Assembly: GCA_964573715.1 (NCBI GenBank)
Contig: CAZNKR010000004.1
Location: 4,818 to 68,817, forward strand
Source of the DNA: SVEL01 sp964573715
Lineage (GTDB): Bacteria; Bacillota; Clostridia; Lachnospirales; Lachnospiraceae
Direction of reading: 5' to 3'
Length of the DNA stretch: 64,000 bases
Shown here: piece after piece, positions 50,806 to 60,109 of the stretch
Numbering within the stretch: the first letter of the stretch is position 1
How the letters are laid out: the number at the start of each line of letters is the position of its first letter
Position numbers and translations under genes: made by a program
Notes under the pieces: generated by a model
Seen by the model: the letters and a program-made list of their open reading frames with translations, nothing else
What the model was told of the DNA's origin: nothing
The model's database searches: none

Positions 50806-51683
50806 TAATTAAAATAATCCTCATTCGTTGGGTACTTTTCTCTGGTTTCAAACTTAAGATAACTATATCTATTATCAAAAAGATTTTTCTCATCATGCTT
50901 AGAAACTGCATCAAAGAAAATCTTTTCAATTTTAGGACAGGTATGATCCTTTAGGGCATTGAAAAAATCATCATTGGTTTTAAAGAATATAGTTAAATAT
51001 TTTTTGCTTGCATTCTGAAAGGTTTTGCCCTTACAGATTAGCTCACAATCATATTCTTTTGCTGCTTCTTTTATTTCATCAAAACTATCAGAAACAACCT
51101 TTGCTAAATATTCATCATTTTCTTGTGTTAATTCAAAATCCACAACACTCATACAATTAAAACGAACCATAATTTTAGGCTTTTTGCCTTGCTTTAGTAA
51201 TTCTTCAACTTGAGGAATTTGCATAGCCATCATACGAGTATCCATATTATTAACCTTTATCATATCAGCAATGTTCATACAAAGCATTCTATCGCCTTCA
51301 TTAACAAAACATTTATAAATTCCTAATTGATAAGCTATCTGAAAAATATTTAAGAACTCCATCTGGTTTTTAGGCGCATAACCAATTGGACATTTATCTT
51401 CATCATAGTAATAATGATAATGTTTGCACCAACCCTTTGCTAATTCCAAATCAGTAAAAATATATATAGCAGGAAACTTGTCTTTTTTTAGGGCAAGTGG
51501 GATACTTAAACCTCTTGCTTCGTCTAAATAATCTTTGCCAAGAACAATATAAAATCCATCAAGATTATAAATATACTGTATCATTTCAATGTATAATTCA
51601 TTAAAAGCTTTGCTTCCTGGCTCTTTAATTGACAAAACAACGGCCATATCACTAAATTTCTCTCTTAAAGTTCTATCACTCAT
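50805..51683 (-). CDS. soluble protein of unknown function, possibly SseB-like
   Basis: The 292-residue protein has no membrane segment. The N-terminal half (FYIVLGKDYLDEARGLSIPL, FPAIYIFTDLELAKGWCKHY) resembles SseB N-terminal domains (about 40-95). The C-terminal half is a separate alpha/beta domain with IMVRFNCMSVVDFEL and KYLTIFFKTNDDF. The name is tentative. It starts the minus-strand operon with ydcF-like, the two-helix protein, the pseudouridine synthase and recU, and has its own extended -10 promoter. Confidence 0.6.
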   Translation of the reverse strand: MSDRTLREKFSDMAVVLSIKEPGSKAFNELYIEMIQYIYNLDGFYIVLGKDYLDEARGLSIPLALKKDKFPAIYIFTDLELAKGWCKHYHYYYDEDKCPIGYAPKNQMEFLNIFQIAYQLGIYKCFVNEGDRMLCMNIADMIKVNNMDTRMMAMQIPQVEELLKQGKKPKIMVRFNCMSVVDFELTQENDEYLAKVVSDSFDEIKEAAKEYDCELICKGKTFQNASKKYLTIFFKTNDDFFNALKDHTCPKIEKIFFDAVSKHDEKNLFDNRYSYLKFETREKYPTNEDYFN

Positions 51684-51725
51684 AATAATCCATCCTTAAA
51701 TTTAATTTTGTAAAACACAAATAAA

Positions 51726-51734
51726 ATTTTATCA
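51726..51734 (-). promoter_or_regulatory. extended -10 promoter of the 51-kb to recU operon
   Basis: Minus strand TGATAAAAT, 43 bases before the ATG at 51683. No consensus -35 is seen. Confidence 0.45.
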
Positions 51735-51802
51735 TATTTTACCTATATTTACTATAAAAATTGTACTTTTTTAGTACCTAATAAGTTTTCATAAAAAAGA
51801 TA

Positions 51803-51831
51803 GTGAAAAAATTATCAATCTATGCTAAAAT
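51803..51831 (+). promoter_or_regulatory. promoter of the YeiH-like gene
   Basis: GTGAAA (51803-51808), 17 bases, TAAAAT (51826-51831) with extended TG at 51823-51824. Confidence 0.55.
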
Positions 51832-51864
51832 TCTCTCATTACAAAAAATTAAGTGAGGTACAAT

Positions 51865-52902
51865 ATGGAATTTATACGAAAAAATTATAAAGGTTTTTTG
51901 TTAAGCCTGGCTATTGCAATTCCTTCATGGATTTTCGGTGAATTTTTTCCAATTATAGGAGGACCAGTTATTGCTATCATTGCTGGTATGGTTATTACAT
52001 TATTTTTTAAAGATAAATCACCTTTTTCGGATGGTATAAAATTCACTTCAAAGAAAATACTTCAATATGCAGTTGTACTTTTGGGGTTTGGATTAAATCT
52101 TAATGTTATTTTACAAACTGGAAAACAGTCTTTGCCAATAATCATTGCTACTATTTCTACATCCCTAATTATTGCTTTTATGTTATGTAAGATAATGAAG
52201 ATACCTGGAAAGATTTCAACACTTGTAGGTGTTGGTTCATCAATTTGTGGAGGTTCTGCAATTGCAGCAACTGCTCCTGTTATTGATGCAGATGATGAAG
52301 AGGTTGCCTCAGCGATTTCAGTTATATTCTTTTATAATGTATTAGCAGCCCTTATTTTTCCACATCTTGGTACATTGTTAGGATTTTCCACTGTTTTGGG
52401 TGATGGATTTGGGATATTTGCAGGAACAGCTGTTAATGATACTTCATCTGTTACAGCTTGTGCTTCAACCTGGGATAGCATGTATAATTTAGCAGGTGCA
52501 ACACTAGATAAAGCTGTAACAGTTAAGCTTACTAGAACACTTGCCATTATTCCTATTACTTTAGTTCTTGCATTTATTAGAGCTCGTAAGGAAAAGAAAA
52601 ATAATATTGAAGGAAAAAAAGTATCCTTTAAAAAGATTTTTCCATTCTTTATATTGTATTTTATTGCTGCATCCATAATAACAACAGTGGCCCTAAACTG
52701 CGGTGTTGATGCTTCATTCTTTTTGCCAATAAAAACATTAAGTAAATTCTTTATTGTTCTTGCAATGGCTGCTATCGGATTTAATACAAATATTGTTAAG
52801 CTTGTAAAAACTGGTGGAAAACCATTAATTATGGGATTTGCTTGTTGGATAGGTATAACTTGTGTTAGTTTATTGATGCAACATTTCCTAGGACTTTGGT
52901 AA
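51865..52902 (+). CDS. YeiH family (UPF0324) putative sulfate exporter
   Basis: The 345-residue protein has about ten helices with family motifs GGPVIAIIAGMVITLFF, KKILQYAVVLLGFGLNL, GVGSSICGGSAIAATAPVI (about 124-142) and GTAVNDTSSVTACAS. Members are annotated as sulfate or related anion exporters; the substrate is not proven. The ATG at 51865 follows GTGAGG. Its 3' end overlaps the convergent SDR gene by 15 bases. Confidence 0.88.
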   Translation: MEFIRKNYKGFLLSLAIAIPSWIFGEFFPIIGGPVIAIIAGMVITLFFKDKSPFSDGIKFTSKKILQYAVVLLGFGLNLNVILQTGKQSLPIIIATISTSLIIAFMLCKIMKIPGKISTLVGVGSSICGGSAIAATAPVIDADDEEVASAISVIFFYNVLAALIFPHLGTLLGFSTVLGDGFGIFAGTAVNDTSSVTACASTWDSMYNLAGATLDKAVTVKLTRTLAIIPITLVLAFIRARKEKKNNIEGKKVSFKKIFPFFILYFIAASIITTVALNCGVDASFFLPIKTLSKFFIVLAMAAIGFNTNIVKLVKTGGKPLIMGFACWIGITCVSLLMQHFLGLW

Positions 52903-53661
52903 AAAGCTCATAAATCCTAATGAAACAGAAGCTGGAACAATTTTACTAATAAGTCTTAATGACTTCATTGGTAAACCGTATACAGAAACAGGATGTTTCA
53001 TAATAGAATCCTTAATGGCCTTATCTACAACTGCCCCTGCATCAGCCATAAACATTTCTTTGTAGAAAGGTAAATTTGAGGAATTTTCAAGTGCAATATT
53101 GAAAAAATTTGTATCTGCAGGACCAGGGCAGACTGCAGTACAATAAATATTTAAATCTCTTAGTTCACAATTTAATGCACGAGTAAAACTTAAAACATAG
53201 GATTTACTTGCAGCATAAACTGCAAAATTTTTCTGTGGTAAAAATGCAGCCGAAGACGCAATGTTTATAATTCTACTATTGTTACACATAAATGGTATTA
53301 CTTCCTTAGTAATCATAGTAAGAGCTTTACAATTTAAATCTAACATTCCAGTTACATCCTTAGCTTGGCTATCTAAAAAGTCCCCATATATTCCAAAACC
53401 AGCACAATTTATTAGCATTTTAACACTAACCTTATCTTCTGATAATATTTGGGCTATCTCGTATGCACTTTCTTCTTTTTCTAAATCAAGAGGTATTATT
53501 TTGCAAGGTTTAGATACTGTTTTAGATACTTCTACTAGTTTATCTTCTCGTCTTGCTATTAAATAATATTCATCAACAGAATTTAGCATTGTTGAAAGCT
53601 TTGAGGCAAATAAGCTACCAAAACCTGAGGATGCACCAGTAATAACTGCAACTTTTTTCAT
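52888..53661 (-). CDS. short-chain dehydrogenase/reductase
   Basis: The 257-residue protein has the NAD(P)-binding TGASSGFGSLFA (about 8-19), NCAGFGIYG in place of NNAG, the catalytic serine in IASSAAF and the YxxxK pair in YAASKSYV, plus VCPGPADT. This classical SDR type has many possible substrates, including fatty or keto groups; none can be assigned. It ends inside the convergent exporter gene. AAGAAGG precedes the ATG. Confidence 0.9.
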   Translation of the reverse strand: MKKVAVITGASSGFGSLFASKLSTMLNSVDEYYLIARREDKLVEVSKTVSKPCKIIPLDLEKEESAYEIAQILSEDKVSVKMLINCAGFGIYGDFLDSQAKDVTGMLDLNCKALTMITKEVIPFMCNNSRIINIASSAAFLPQKNFAVYAASKSYVLSFTRALNCELRDLNIYCTAVCPGPADTNFFNIALENSSNLPFYKEMFMADAGAVVDKAIKDSIMKHPVSVYGLPMKSLRLISKIVPASVSLGFMSFLPKS

Positions 53662-53666
53662 ATTAT

Positions 53667-55577
53667 CTACCTTCTTTCTTTCTTTTTATGAACATTTCTT
53701 ATTGTTTTCTTTTTAGAATCAATATTTCTAAAATCTTTATTTCCCATCTTACCTTTATATTTAGATTCGCCAGCTAGTCTACGAGGCTTTATTAAGCAAT
53801 GTTTTTCAAATCCAATCAAATCTTCTCTACCAGCTTTGATTAAGGCTTCTTTAACTAAATCATAGTTTTTAGGATTACGATATTGAATAAGTGCTCTTTG
53901 CATTGCTTTTTCATGTGGATTTGTAGGAACATAAACCGCTTCCATAGTTCTAGGATCAAGTCCAGTATAATACATGCAAGTTGATATTGTTGAAGGAGTT
54001 GGATAAAAATCCTGAACCTGTTCAGGCATGTATCCTAAATCTCTTAAATATTCAGCTAAAATAACAGCATCTTTCATTGTTGAACCGGGATGAGATGACA
54101 TTAAATATGGAACAACAAACTGTTTTAATCCCAGCTGTTCATTTAATCTATTGTATTTTTTAAGGAATTTTTCATATACCGAATTAGAAGGCTTTCCCAT
54201 TTTTCTTAAAACATTATCGGAGACATGTTCTGGAGCAACCTTTAACTGACCACTTACATGGTATTGAACCATTTCTTTAAAGAATGTACCATCTTCATCA
54301 TAAACAAGATAATCAAATCTTATTCCACTTCGAATAAATACTTTTTTAACTTTTGGAATCTCTCTAAGTTTACGTAATAACTTTATGTAATCCGAGTGAT
54401 CCACTTTTAAATTTTGACATCCTGTTGGAAATAAACATTGCTTATTTTTACACACACCATGCTTTAACTGTTTATCACACGCTGGCTGTCTAAAGTTTGC
54501 AGTAGGTCCACCAACATCATGAATATACCCTTTGAAATCCTTATCCCAAGTAATTTTTTTAGCTTCTTCAATAATTGATTCATGACTTCTAGTCTGAATA
54601 ATCCTTCCTTGATGAAATGTAAGGGCGCAAAAACTACAGCCTCCAAAACATCCACGATTACTAACTAGTGAGAATTTAACCTCAGTTATTGCTGGTACTC
54701 CACCGAATGATTCATAGGACGGATGATAATTTCTCATATATGGTAATGAATATACTTGATCCATTTCTGATTGAGACAATGGTTTTTGAGGAATATTTTG
54801 AACAACATAAACATCATTAGGATATGGTTCAACAAGTTTTTTTGCTGTAAAAGGATCTGTATTTAGATATTGAGTATAAAAGCTTTTAGCAAACTCTTTT
54901 TTGTTTTCTTTAATTGTGTCATAATCTTTAAGAATTTCATAATCATAAACAGATGAAAGGTCTTTTGTTTTATAAACACTTCCATCAATAAAGGTTATAT
55001 CCTTTATTTCTATTCCTGAGGATAAAGCATCTGCAACTTCTACTATTGAACGTTCCCCCATTCCATAAAGTACTAAATCCGCACCAGAATCCAAAAGAAT
55101 GGAACGTTTAACACTGTTTTTCCAATAATCATAATGGGCAAGTCTTCTAAGTGAAGCTTCTATGCCACCAATAATAATAGGAACATCCTTGTATGTTTGT
55201 CTAATTAAATTACAATAAACAACAGTTGCATAATCTGGCCTTTTACCCATAACTCCACCTGGAGTAAATGCATCAGTTGCTCTTCTTTTTTTTGAAACAG
55301 AATAATGGTTAACCATTGAATCCATATTTCCGCCCATAACTAAAAAACCAAGCTTGGGTTTACCTAAAATAGAAATACTCTCTTTGTTTTTCCAGTCTGG
55401 TTGAGAAATAATACCAATAGAATATCCATGACTTTCAAGTATTCTACTGATTATTGCATGTCCAAAAGAAGGATGATCAACATAAGCATCTCCAATAACA
55501 TAAACAAAATCTAATTGATCTATGCCTCTTTCTTCTAAGTCTTCTTTTGATATTGGTAAATATCCATCGTATGTCAT
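53667..55577 (-). CDS. YgiQ family radical SAM protein
   Basis: The 636-residue UPF0313 protein has an N-terminal cobalamin-binding-like region (YVIGDAYVDHPSFGHAIISR), the radical SAM motif RGCFGGCSFCALTFHQGR (about 309-326), a conserved HDVGGPTANFR segment and a cysteine cluster (CDKQLKHGVCKNKQC). The reaction is unknown. The C-terminal tail is very basic (KKKTIRNVHKKKERR). It is flanked by an SDR and a HAD gene with short gaps. Confidence 0.93.
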   Translation of the reverse strand: MTYDGYLPISKEDLEERGIDQLDFVYVIGDAYVDHPSFGHAIISRILESHGYSIGIISQPDWKNKESISILGKPKLGFLVMGGNMDSMVNHYSVSKKRRATDAFTPGGVMGKRPDYATVVYCNLIRQTYKDVPIIIGGIEASLRRLAHYDYWKNSVKRSILLDSGADLVLYGMGERSIVEVADALSSGIEIKDITFIDGSVYKTKDLSSVYDYEILKDYDTIKENKKEFAKSFYTQYLNTDPFTAKKLVEPYPNDVYVVQNIPQKPLSQSEMDQVYSLPYMRNYHPSYESFGGVPAITEVKFSLVSNRGCFGGCSFCALTFHQGRIIQTRSHESIIEEAKKITWDKDFKGYIHDVGGPTANFRQPACDKQLKHGVCKNKQCLFPTGCQNLKVDHSDYIKLLRKLREIPKVKKVFIRSGIRFDYLVYDEDGTFFKEMVQYHVSGQLKVAPEHVSDNVLRKMGKPSNSVYEKFLKKYNRLNEQLGLKQFVVPYLMSSHPGSTMKDAVILAEYLRDLGYMPEQVQDFYPTPSTISTCMYYTGLDPRTMEAVYVPTNPHEKAMQRALIQYRNPKNYDLVKEALIKAGREDLIGFEKHCLIKPRRLAGESKYKGKMGNKDFRNIDSKKKTIRNVHKKKERR

Positions 55578-55585
55578 TTTATTCC

Positions 55586-56245
55586 TTAGCTGCAGTATTT
55601 TGATAAGAATTCGTTATAATTCTTTATATGATAATCTGCAAGCCTTTCCTTTTCTTTTATTAAATCTATAGAATAATCATCATCAACAGCACATGTTGTC
55701 ATTCCAGCCGATTTTCCTGCTATTATTCCAACCGGAATGTCTTCAAAAACAAAGCATCTGTTAGGATTAACGTTTAATTTCTTTGAATTTGTTAGATATA
55801 TCTCGGGATTTGGTTTGCCTAAAGTTACATCACATCCTGTAATGATAGAATCAAAATATTGCGTAATATTTAATGAATCAATACACGCGTATGTCAGTTC
55901 CTTTGAATTAGAGGTTGCAATACCTAATTTCTTACCTTTGGAATGTAAATAATTTAGGATATCAGTAACCCCCTGTTTAAGCTTTACCTTATGCTTATAG
56001 CTATCATAAGCCATTTCGTTCCAATCGTTTTTGATTTTTTCTATGTCATCCTTAATATTGAATCTATTTTTAAAATAGTGAGCTATCTGAGTAAAACTCA
56101 TTCCTTCTATTTCGGATTGAAGATTCCCAGGAAGACTTAGACCATGCCTTTCTAAATATTCTATATCTATAGAACGCCACATCCACATTGAATCAACAAG
56201 AGTTCCGTCCAAATCAAATATATACGCATCAAAATTATTTACCAT
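55586..56245 (-). CDS. HAD-superfamily hydrolase, beta-phosphoglucomutase-like
   Basis: The 219-residue protein has motif I FDLDGTLVDS (Asp nucleophile near residue 10), a four-helix cap, motif II IATSNS, the lysine in GKPNPEIY and motif IV VFEDIPVGIIAGKSAG. It is a phosphatase or phosphomutase of sugar phosphates or similar metabolites. Its ATG overlaps the stop of the RsuA gene (TAATG). Confidence 0.9.
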   Translation of the reverse strand: MVNNFDAYIFDLDGTLVDSMWMWRSIDIEYLERHGLSLPGNLQSEIEGMSFTQIAHYFKNRFNIKDDIEKIKNDWNEMAYDSYKHKVKLKQGVTDILNYLHSKGKKLGIATSNSKELTYACIDSLNITQYFDSIITGCDVTLGKPNPEIYLTNSKKLNVNPNRCFVFEDIPVGIIAGKSAGMTTCAVDDDYSIDLIKEKERLADYHIKNYNEFLSKYCS

Positions 56246-56955
56246 TATTTTTCACCTTTTAATCTATTAAGTTCTACTTCTGTTAATTTTCTATACTTTC
56301 CTGGCAAAAGTGTAGGGTCTAAAACAAGGGAACCCATTGAAATACGTTTAAGAAAGGTAACCTCTAAACCAACAGCTTTAAACATTCTTTTAACCTGATG
56401 AAATTTACCTTCATGAATGGTAATGTAGACATGTCTAGGGTTGTTTGTGGTTTCAACAAGAGCAGGAAGTGTTGTAAAATCTTCAAGTTCAATCCCACTA
56501 TTTAGTTTTTGTATCATATTGGAAGTAATCATTGAATCTAGTTCTACATAGTACTTCTTATCAACATGCTTTTTAGGACTAAGTAAATTATGTGCTAATT
56601 CACCATCATTAGTTATTAGTAAAAGACCTTCAGTATCTTTATCAAGTCTTCCAACCGGAAAAAGATTTAAGTGACGTCCCTCTTTAATTAAATCAATTAC
56701 AGTCGCTGATAAATTGTCTTCTGTTGCTGAAACAAAACCTTGAGGCTTGTTAAGCATAATATATAAATTTTCAATATATTCAATTTTATTATTATTGTAA
56801 TAAACAGTGTCTGTATCTGTGTTGATTTTAGTATCTGCCTTTTTTATGATTTGGTTGTTTACAGTTATTTTACCTGCTTTAATTAATATCTTAACTTCAC
56901 TTCTACTTCCAAATCCACCTGAAGTTAAGAGCTTATCTAATCTTAATGTTGACAT
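56245..56955 (-). CDS. RsuA/RluB-family pseudouridine synthase
   Basis: The 236-residue protein has an S4 domain (RLDKLLTSGGFGSRSEVKIL) and the catalytic part FPVGRLDKDTEGLLLITNDG, ELAHNLLSPK and GKFHQVKRMFKAVG. Length and motifs fit RsuA, which modifies 16S rRNA, or a YtzG-type relative. The ATG has no evident ribosome binding site; it follows the alarmone synthetase stop by two bases, so coupling is likely. Confidence 0.92.
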   Translation of the reverse strand: MSTLRLDKLLTSGGFGSRSEVKILIKAGKITVNNQIIKKADTKINTDTDTVYYNNNKIEYIENLYIMLNKPQGFVSATEDNLSATVIDLIKEGRHLNLFPVGRLDKDTEGLLLITNDGELAHNLLSPKKHVDKKYYVELDSMITSNMIQKLNSGIELEDFTTLPALVETTNNPRHVYITIHEGKFHQVKRMFKAVGLEVTFLKRISMGSLVLDPTLLPGKYRKLTEVELNRLKGEK

Positions 56956-56957
56956 AG

Positions 56958-57773
56958 TTAATTTAAAGAGTCATCAATACCTTGTGCTCTATATCCTTCC
57001 GCAATAATATCTAATTGATTAAGAAATCTAGTCAGAGAGGCTAAATCATCCTTCTTGTACACTGTATAGAATTCTTCTTGAATTTTAATTATTTCACGTT
57101 TATTTGCAACCTTATATAAATTTTGCATAAGATTAAGTATCTCTGTAATAATATTGGCTTTTTCTCTGAAGCTGTTTTGAGAATCCATAATTTCTTCGCG
57201 AATGGAACTCATCTCTGTATCAAGACTGATAATTGCTTCAGAAGCTGATGTAAGACGTTCTCTTACGTGAACAGGCATGTGTTGCTTATATTTATATTGA
57301 AGTGAATGTTCAATAGTTGCCCAAAAATTCATTGCAAGGGTTCTGATTTGAATTTCCACCTTAACATTTATAGGACCTTCTAGGGTTTGAACTGTATATC
57401 CAACAATCATATGATAGCTTCTATAACCACTAGGTTTCATGTTGGTAATATAGTCCTTTTCAAGTAAAACCTTAATATCAGTTCTTGAATATATAATTTG
57501 AACAACCTTATAAATATCCTCAACAAACTGGCAAATAATTCTAATACCAGCTATATCATCAACCTTCTCACAAACATCATCAAGAGAAATATCCTTTTTC
57601 TGACATTTTTCCAATATACTTGAAATCTTTTTTACACGTCCATTAACAAGTTCAATTGGTGAATACTCCTCCATAAGTCTATATTCATTAATTATATTAT
57701 TAAATTTCATGGTTAGTTCATCAACTGCCATGACATATGGCTGTAGAATTTCACGCCAAAGTTTTATATCCAT
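56958..57773 (-). CDS. small alarmone synthetase, GTP pyrophosphokinase family (RelQ/YjbM-like)
   Basis: The 271-residue protein has only the (p)ppGpp synthetase domain: VDDIAGIRIICQFVEDIYKV (about 87-106), KPSGYRSYHMIVGYTV and VEIQIRTLAMNFWATIEHSL. The HD hydrolase and regulatory domains of RelA/SpoT are missing, as in RelQ/RelP. It would make alarmones from GTP/GDP and ATP under envelope or other stress. An extended -10 promoter lies upstream and a short pseudouridine/HAD/YgiQ/SDR operon follows. Confidence 0.92.
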   Translation of the reverse strand: MDIKLWREILQPYVMAVDELTMKFNNIINEYRLMEEYSPIELVNGRVKKISSILEKCQKKDISLDDVCEKVDDIAGIRIICQFVEDIYKVVQIIYSRTDIKVLLEKDYITNMKPSGYRSYHMIVGYTVQTLEGPINVKVEIQIRTLAMNFWATIEHSLQYKYKQHMPVHVRERLTSASEAIISLDTEMSSIREEIMDSQNSFREKANIITEILNLMQNLYKVANKREIIKIQEEFYTVYKKDDLASLTRFLNQLDIIAEGYRAQGIDDSLN

Positions 57774-57828
57774 TTAAATACCTTTTCATTTCTGTTATGT
57801 GACTACGACACAAACTCATATATTTTAA

Positions 57829-57837
57829 ATTATAACA
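57829..57837 (-). promoter_or_regulatory. extended -10 promoter of the alarmone synthetase operon
   Basis: Minus strand TGTTATAAT, 56 bases before the ATG at 57773; no good -35. The remaining 57838-57957 shows no gene. Confidence 0.55.
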
Positions 57838-57957
57838 TAGGGGTGTTAAAAATCATACCTTAAAATAGTATTTTCGAATTTTTTAAGAATTGTATATGGG
57901 TTAATGCAAAAATCTTCCTTACTATTATTATTTTATATGTTTTAATTATAAGACCCC

Positions 57958-57987
57958 AAAAAAAATAAGTGCGACACGCGCACTTAT
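57958..57987 (-). terminator. terminator after the FtsA-like gene
   Basis: On the minus strand ATAAGTGCG (57979-57987) pairs with CGCACTTAT (57965-57973), 5-base loop, then a run of eight Ts. Confidence 0.92.
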
Positions 57988-58015
57988 AATATATTCTTAA
58001 AGATAAAATTTAGAA

Positions 58016-60052
58016 CTATTTTTCCCAGTATAAATCAATTATATCTCCAGAAACAATAGTATCTGCAAAGCTTGCTGTTTCATTATTGATTTTAGTTATC
58101 AACATAGAACCACCTACTGTTTTAGTATCAAAAGGATAAACATCAATTATATCAACAAATACATAGCTTGATTTACCAGATAAAGTAACCAATGTGCCAT
58201 TAACAGTCACGCTTATACTTGTATTATTAGTTTGTGTGCTAAATGCATTTTCATTATCTAAGGATGCATCATAATTACTAATTGGTTCATCACTAAGATA
58301 ATTGGTATCCTTAATTTCAACCACAAATCCGCCATATATCGGTTCATTTATAAGGCTCTTATGACCATTAATATAAACGTCCTTGCCTGTTAAATCAATA
58401 TCCATAAATTGCATAACCTGTGAAATTGAATAATAGTCTAAAATAGTAATTTTATCATTATCCTTTATTTCGTAATTTGAAGGAACAAGTTCACCATTTA
58501 CATCTGCAAATTTTGGACATGAAATATTGTTTCCATTAACAGTAAAGGCAATTGAATCTTTAAACTCAGGAAGCTGACTAATTGTTAATTTGGCATTGTC
58601 ACCTATTGTGGATTCGTTGATTGTAATTACGTCATTTTTAATAATGTGGGAATTTATGTTTGCTTCTTTGCCGTTAATGATAATAACAGCAGCTTCACCA
58701 AGGGAACCTCTTTGCATTTTAACCTTGTCATTAAGAATGTATGTAAGCTCTTTTCCTCTTCTTGGGAATAGTGCTTCATTTGGAAATCCTATCTGCATTG
58801 CAGCATCAACAACTGTTAATCTATCATTATCATAAAGCTTAATTCTTTGATCATTTATGGAAACAAAGATAAAGTTGTTTTTCTGATTGTAAAAATTAAT
58901 ACAAATTCCAATAGGAGTAACAAGCAATGGATCTTTTTTTACACCATCCATTAGGAAATTAACGTCACGGAGAACTTCTTCACCTCTTAGGGCAACTCTT
59001 TCTCCTGGAAGTCCTAAATAATTAGCAAGACTCTCTGTAAAGCCATAGGCTTTACCACCTCCACCAACAACAAAAACAGCATTTACACTTTTACCACCAT
59101 TAAGCTCTATTATTTTATCAGCAATTTCTTTGGTCATAGAATTAACTGTCGGTTCATAAATAGCACGAATATCTTGTGGTGTCATTTTGTGTGAAAGTCC
59201 CATAATATCTTTAAATGAAACACCTCTATTTTTAACAGAACTTAACTTAATCTTTTCAGCTGTTTTAAAATCTACAAGACATTGATGAAGAACACTTTCT
59301 GTGATTTCATCTCCTGCATGAGGAATCATACCATAGGCTATAATACTACCATCTTTTGTTATGGAAATATCACTTGTACCAGCTCCAACATCAACTAATG
59401 CAATATTTAATAATCTAAATTGCTCTGGAATAGCAACATTTATTGCTGCTATTGGCTCTAATGTAAGATTTGAAACTGATAAATCAGCAATAGAAACTGC
59501 TGAACACAAGCCTTCAACAACTTCAGTAGGTAAAAATGTAGCTAACACCTCTGCCGCTATATTTTTAGTCTTGTGTCCCTCAAGATTGTTTATAACATAT
59601 CCATTCATATAATATTTAACAACAGAATATCCAACACAATAAAATTCAATATCTGGATATTGCTCTCTAATAATGCCATATGCTTTTTCTATTCCAAGAA
59701 GATCTAGTGAATAAATATCTTCACTAGTAATAGCAGATTCATCTGTACGTACTGATTCAGCCTTTACAGTAATTGTCTTAAGAACACGACCGGCTGCAGC
59801 TATGCACACTTCTTTTAATGGTCTCCCAATTTGATTTTCTAATTCGCGTTTAACAGTGCGAATAGATTCTCCAACCTTTTGTATATCATGGATTTGTCCA
59901 TCTATCATTGCTCTTGTATCATGTTCTTTAACATAATGAGCCACAACATTAAATTTATTTTTTTCCATATATCCAACTGAACCCACAAGACTTCTTGTTC
60001 CAATATCAATTCCAAACACCATTTGCTCAGGGTATCTTTTTGCTTCTTCCAT
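58016..60052 (-). CDS. large FtsA-like actin-fold ATPase with C-terminal repeats
   Basis: The 678-residue protein has the actin-fold motifs of FtsA/PilM: phosphate-1 FGIDIGTRSLVG (about 13-24), phosphate-2 LVDVGAGTSDIS (about 218-229) and adenosine VFVVGGGGKAYG (about 330-341). The region between about 85 and 160 matches the FtsA 1C part. The C-terminal 300 residues, absent from FtsA, contain recurring beta-grasp-like blocks (LYDNDRLTVVDA, IKNDVITINES, IKDNDKITILDY, FTVNGNNI). It lacks the amphipathic membrane anchor seen at the FtsA C-terminus. Likely a division or envelope cytoskeletal protein, encoded with coaE and polA. GAGGAG precedes the ATG. Confidence 0.8.
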   Translation of the reverse strand: MEEAKRYPEQMVFGIDIGTRSLVGSVGYMEKNKFNVVAHYVKEHDTRAMIDGQIHDIQKVGESIRTVKRELENQIGRPLKEVCIAAAGRVLKTITVKAESVRTDESAITSEDIYSLDLLGIEKAYGIIREQYPDIEFYCVGYSVVKYYMNGYVINNLEGHKTKNIAAEVLATFLPTEVVEGLCSAVSIADLSVSNLTLEPIAAINVAIPEQFRLLNIALVDVGAGTSDISITKDGSIIAYGMIPHAGDEITESVLHQCLVDFKTAEKIKLSSVKNRGVSFKDIMGLSHKMTPQDIRAIYEPTVNSMTKEIADKIIELNGGKSVNAVFVVGGGGKAYGFTESLANYLGLPGERVALRGEEVLRDVNFLMDGVKKDPLLVTPIGICINFYNQKNNFIFVSINDQRIKLYDNDRLTVVDAAMQIGFPNEALFPRRGKELTYILNDKVKMQRGSLGEAAVIIINGKEANINSHIIKNDVITINESTIGDNAKLTISQLPEFKDSIAFTVNGNNISCPKFADVNGELVPSNYEIKDNDKITILDYYSISQVMQFMDIDLTGKDVYINGHKSLINEPIYGGFVVEIKDTNYLSDEPISNYDASLDNENAFSTQTNNTSISVTVNGTLVTLSGKSSYVFVDIIDVYPFDTKTVGGSMLITKINNETASFADTIVSGDIIDLYWEK

Positions 60053-60109
60053 TTCTTTTCTCCTCAGACTAATATATAGTATAAATATATATCATAAAGC
60101 CTAAAAAAT

